Positions 6,370-8,465 of a stretch of 8,465 nucleotides of DNA are shown here, in pieces. Each line of letters opens with the position of its first letter. Positions within the stretch are counted from its first letter, which is position 1. Origin of the DNA: an uncultured Elusimicrobia bacterium (GTDB lineage Bacteria > Elusimicrobiota > Endomicrobiia > Endomicrobiales > Endomicrobiaceae). Under the pieces are notes generated by a model. It was not told the DNA's origin and did no database searches. It worked only from the letters and a program-made list of their open reading frames with translations. The position numbers were made by a program, and so were the translations under genes. The stretch spans positions 1 through 8,465 of the forward strand of contig CAMVLN010000065.1 in assembly GCA_947168325.1 (NCBI GenBank). The letters run 5' to 3'.

Positions 6370-7381
6370 AGCAAATATTCCACCTAATATGTGTTTTTTT
6401 ACATGGGATATACATTATGCTTGTAATTTTAAGTGTACTTATTGTTTTTTTTGTGATAGTTGGGAAGAGCAAAAGAAAAAAAATAGATATCCTGGTTTAG
6501 AAAGATGGAAACAAATTTGGGATGATATTTATAAAAAATATGGTGGTGGGCATATACATATTTCGGGTGGAGAACCTTTTTGTTATCCTAATATTATGGA
6601 AATAACAAAACATTTAATAAAAAATTTTACTGTAGAATTTGATACAAACTTATCTTGGGATGTAGATAAATTTATGTCTGAAATTAGACCAGGAAAAGTA
6701 AAATTTGCAGCAAGTTTTCATCCACAATTTTCAAAATTTGAAGAACATTTAGTAAAAATAAAAAAATTAAAAGATGCAGGCTATGATTTTGGTATTAACT
6801 ATGTTGCACATCCAACACAACTTGAAAAAATGCCTTATTATAAACAGAAAATTTCGCAGTTGCATGTGTCTTTTGATGTTATGCCTTTTAGAGGAAAATA
6901 TAAAGGAAAAGAATATCCATTGAGTTATACAGAAGAAGAGAAGAGACTTATAGAGTCTGTAGATAAAAATACAGCTTCAAGAATGTTAGAGGCTTATTCT
7001 CCTAAGAAGAAAGAAGAACAAAAAAAAGAAGCAATAAAAGTAGAAGATAAAAATAATAATAAAAAGATAGAAGCAGAAAAACACAAAACAAATGATCCGA
7101 CAGCACATTTTGCAAAAACAAATAAACATTATCATAAACTTTGCAGAATGGGGCAAATGTATACTAAAATCCTTTCAAATGGTGATGCATATAGGTGTTG
7201 TTTACAAAAACCGGAAGGGTTGCTTGGGAATTTGATAGACGGAACATTTAAATTTTATGAAGAACCAAAAATTTGTATTTATGATAAATGCCCATGTTGG
7301 GTAGCAATGATTACTAACGAGGAGGAAAATTGGTTATTCCATTGGAAAACTCCAAAGATTAAACAATTTTTAAGAAAATAA
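6350..7381 (+). CDS. Small radical SAM protein, array member 3 (343 aa), with Lys-rich insert
   Basis: Third array member. CNFKCTYC gives C25, C29 and C32, preceded by FTWDIHYA and followed by FFCDSW, which adds a fourth cysteine (C35) three residues after the triad. GGEPFCYP (73-80) also carries an extra Cys. DTNLSW (98-103), SFHPQF (122-127) and GKYKGKEYPLSYTEEEK (182-198) match the array pattern. Between barrel and C-terminal cluster lies a low-complexity Lys/Glu/Asn insert (about 217-248), probably a flexible or coiled linker, that is absent from members 1 and 4. The cluster region has C265 (LCRMGQMYTKI), C283-C284, GN (293-294), C309, C314 and C316 (CPCW). A short Trp-containing tail (NEEENWLFHWK) resembles that of member 2. 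The gene starts inside member 2 (20-base overlap). Its TAA directly abuts the ATG of the next gene, in the same frame, so stop readthrough would give a double radical SAM fusion. Confidence 0.88.
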   Translation: MESIQNRANIPPNMCFFTWDIHYACNFKCTYCFFCDSWEEQKKKNRYPGLERWKQIWDDIYKKYGGGHIHISGGEPFCYPNIMEITKHLIKNFTVEFDTNLSWDVDKFMSEIRPGKVKFAASFHPQFSKFEEHLVKIKKLKDAGYDFGINYVAHPTQLEKMPYYKQKISQLHVSFDVMPFRGKYKGKEYPLSYTEEEKRLIESVDKNTASRMLEAYSPKKKEEQKKEAIKVEDKNNNKKIEAEKHKTNDPTAHFAKTNKHYHKLCRMGQMYTKILSNGDAYRCCLQKPEGLLGNLIDGTFKFYEEPKICIYDKCPCWVAMITNEEENWLFHWKTPKIKQFLRK

Positions 7382-8230
7382 ATGGTAGAATTTGACTGGC
7401 TTATACATTACAAGTGTAATTTTAGGTGTCCTTATTGTTTTTTTTCTAATTGTTGGAATGAAGTTGAAAAAAAGAATATTGATATTTCTTATATAAAATG
7501 GATACAAGCTTATAAGAAGATACATAATAAGTATGGTGATATAAAAATTATTATTACAGGTGGAGAGCCAACCTTATTTAAAAATTTTAAAAATTTAATA
7601 ATAGAATTAAATAAGTTTGCAGATGTTTCTTTTGATACAAATCTTTCTATTAACTGTAAAGATTTAGAAGATTTAGTTAGTTCTGTTGACAATTCAAAAT
7701 TATTTATTGGTGCAAGTTTTCATCCGGGATTTACCAAAATAGATGAGTTTATGAAAAAAATGTTGATATTGAAGAAATATAATATTAATTCTAGAGTTCA
7801 TTTTGTTACATATCCGGTAAATTTAAGTATTATGTCTAAAGTGAAAAGAATTTGTTTAGAGCAAGATTTTAGGTTTGTTCCAATACCTTTTAGAGGACAA
7901 TATAAAAATAAAATATATCCGGTTTCTTTTACACAAGAAGAAAAAAATTTAATATATGATATTACTAATGATATAAAAGATGTCGATAAAAAATGGTCAA
8001 ATGTTCAAGTAGAACAAGTTGATAGTAAAAATAAATTATGTCGGGCAGGGCAAATGTATGCTAGAGTAGATTGTGAAGGGACAGTTTATCCTTGTGCTAA
8101 TGATTTTAAAGAAACAGGTGGCAGAAATATTTTAGGTAATATTTTAGATAAAAATTTTGATATGAGAAAAGAACCAATGGTATGTAGTCATGATAAATGC
8201 CCTTGTGAATTTAGGTGGATTGTTAAATGA
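7382..8230 (+). CDS. Small radical SAM protein, array member 4 (282 aa)
   Basis: Shortest complete member. CNFRCPYC gives C12, C16 and C19 very close to the N-terminus, preceded by FDWLIHYK and followed by FFSNCW, with an extra Cys (C24). GGEPTLF (60-66), DTNLS (85-89), SFHPGF (112-117) and GQYKNKIYPVSFTQEEK (172-188) follow. The C-terminal cluster has C220 (LCRAGQMYARV), C238 (a single Cys, as in member 1), GN (252-253), C268, C273 and C275 (CPC). The protein ends seven residues later, without the tail of members 2 and 3. The ATG immediately follows the upstream TAA (zero spacing) with no good Shine-Dalgarno, so translation probably depends on reinitiation by terminating ribosomes. The TGA overlaps the next ATG (ATGA). 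An N-terminus that begins only 11 residues before the first cluster Cys is short for the superfamily, but the alignment with member 5 supports it. Confidence 0.87.
   Translation: MVEFDWLIHYKCNFRCPYCFFSNCWNEVEKKNIDISYIKWIQAYKKIHNKYGDIKIIITGGEPTLFKNFKNLIIELNKFADVSFDTNLSINCKDLEDLVSSVDNSKLFIGASFHPGFTKIDEFMKKMLILKKYNINSRVHFVTYPVNLSIMSKVKRICLEQDFRFVPIPFRGQYKNKIYPVSFTQEEKNLIYDITNDIKDVDKKWSNVQVEQVDSKNKLCRAGQMYARVDCEGTVYPCANDFKETGGRNILGNILDKNFDMRKEPMVCSHDKCPCEFRWIVK
8213..8218 (+). promoter_or_regulatory. Ribosome binding site for array member 5
   Basis: AGGTGG lies 8 bases before the ATG at 8227, inside the end of member 4. With the ATGA overlap it fixes the start of the truncated last gene. Confidence 0.6.
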
Positions 8231-8465
8231 AAGATAAAATAAGATTTTCGTGGGATTTACATTGGAAATGCAATTATAGGTGTCCTTATTGTTGGTGGCA
8301 TGGAAAGTGGGATGAATTTTCAAAAAGAAATGTATATCCGGGAGTTGAAAAATTAATCCAAGTTTGGAAAAGAATTTATTATTTGTATGGAGAATGTCAT
8401 ATAGAAATTGCAGGTGGAGAGCCATCAATATATCCAGATTTTGAAGATTTTATCTTGGAGTTATT
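8227..8465 (+). CDS. Small radical SAM protein, array member 5 (N-terminal 79 residues; runs off the window)
   Basis: The frame is open from the ATG at 8227 to the window edge, so only the N-terminal quarter is seen. CNYRCPYC gives C15, C19 and C22, preceded by FSWDLHWK and followed by WWHGKW, the most aromatic version in the array. GGEPSIYPDF (63-72) follows exactly 41 residues after the third cluster Cys, as in members 1, 3 and 4. This shows the array continues beyond the window and that the number of copies is at least five. The start overlaps the upstream TGA by 4 bases and has an AGGTGG ribosome binding site. The C-terminal Cys cluster is not in view, so calling it catalytically complete is inference from its neighbours. 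Confidence 0.87.
   Translation, partial: MKDKIRFSWDLHWKCNYRCPYCWWHGKWDEFSKRNVYPGVEKLIQVWKRIYYLYGECHIEIAGGEPSIYPDFEDFILEL

Larger units (their letters stand above)
608..8465 (+). other. Translationally coupled radical SAM operon (seven genes, eight radical SAM domains)
   Basis: Seven genes follow each other on one strand with overlaps of 4, 35, 20 and 4 bases, one zero-spacing junction and one 20-base gap. No terminator-like hairpin or promoter-sized gap lies between them, and the first gene itself overlaps the small hypothetical gene upstream by 11 bases. This is what a single transcript with balanced, coupled translation looks like. The promoter must lie upstream of the window or within the first 600 bases, where AT-richness prevents a confident call. 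Confidence 0.75.

Noticed and set aside
7319..7325. Perfect GAGGAGG Shine-Dalgarno sequence
   Set aside because: It is 56 bases before the ATG at 7382, too far to serve it, and it encodes Glu residues in member 3. A TTG shortly after it leads to a stop after a few codons. Probably coincidental.
608..8465. B12-dependent radical SAM methyltransferases or MiaB-type enzymes
   Set aside because: No N-terminal B12-binding motif (DxHxxG type) or UPF0004/TRAM-like region is present; the extra cysteines sit at the C-terminus in a SPASM-like layout.
1..8465. CRISPR array, tRNA or rRNA genes, insertion sequences, rho-independent terminators
   Set aside because: No regularly spaced repeats, cloverleaf-like or rRNA-like stretches, transposase motifs or GC-rich hairpins followed by T runs were found on reading through; the many T runs lie inside coding sequence.

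Overview
The window is a densely packed, one-direction (+ strand) run of genes in an AT-rich bacterium. By eye, G+C is about 27% in most genes and about 19% in the first 600 bases. Genes start at ATG, stop at TAA, TGA and TAG all occur, and Shine-Dalgarno-like sequences precede several starts, so this is ordinary bacterial decoding. Seven iron-sulfur radical enzymes point to anaerobic or microaerobic life. Nothing here fixes the taxon: low-GC groups such as spirochaetes of the Brachyspira type, Campylobacterota, Fusobacteria, Clostridia or uncultured phyla all remain possible.

Left edge (1-618): the end of an unrecognised gene (1-261) is followed in the same reading frame by a 109-residue Lys/Asn-rich helical hypothetical protein (289-618). 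Neither has a family I recognise. They could be two genes, or one gene split by a stop codon.

Middle (608-4449): two larger radical SAM/SPASM genes. The first (371 aa) has one radical SAM domain and a SPASM-type C-terminal Cys cluster. The second (909 aa) joins two complete radical SAM/SPASM modules and a TPR-like helical tail. Its second module is a close relative of the 371-aa protein.

Right part (4415-8465): a tandem array of at least five small radical SAM paralogues (286, 357, 343 and 282 aa, and one cut by the window edge). They share an aromatic-flanked CxxxCxxC motif, GGEP, an SFHxxF motif, a GxYxxKxYP motif, and a C-terminal C-x17-C ... C-x4/5-CPC pattern.

From 608 onward there are seven radical SAM genes carrying eight radical SAM domains. 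All junctions overlap or abut except one 20-base gap with its own Shine-Dalgarno, so the genes are probably one translationally coupled operon. All seven complete radical SAM domains share the same spacing, C-x17-C, at the start of the C-terminal cluster, so they look like variants of one scaffold. No obvious precursor peptide, transporter, B12-binding domain or known pathway gene is visible, so the substrate is unknown. The most interesting reading is an undescribed multi-enzyme radical SAM modification system built by repeated duplication. No RNA gene, CRISPR array, insertion sequence or terminator was seen, and no stretch longer than 300 bases lacks a gene.
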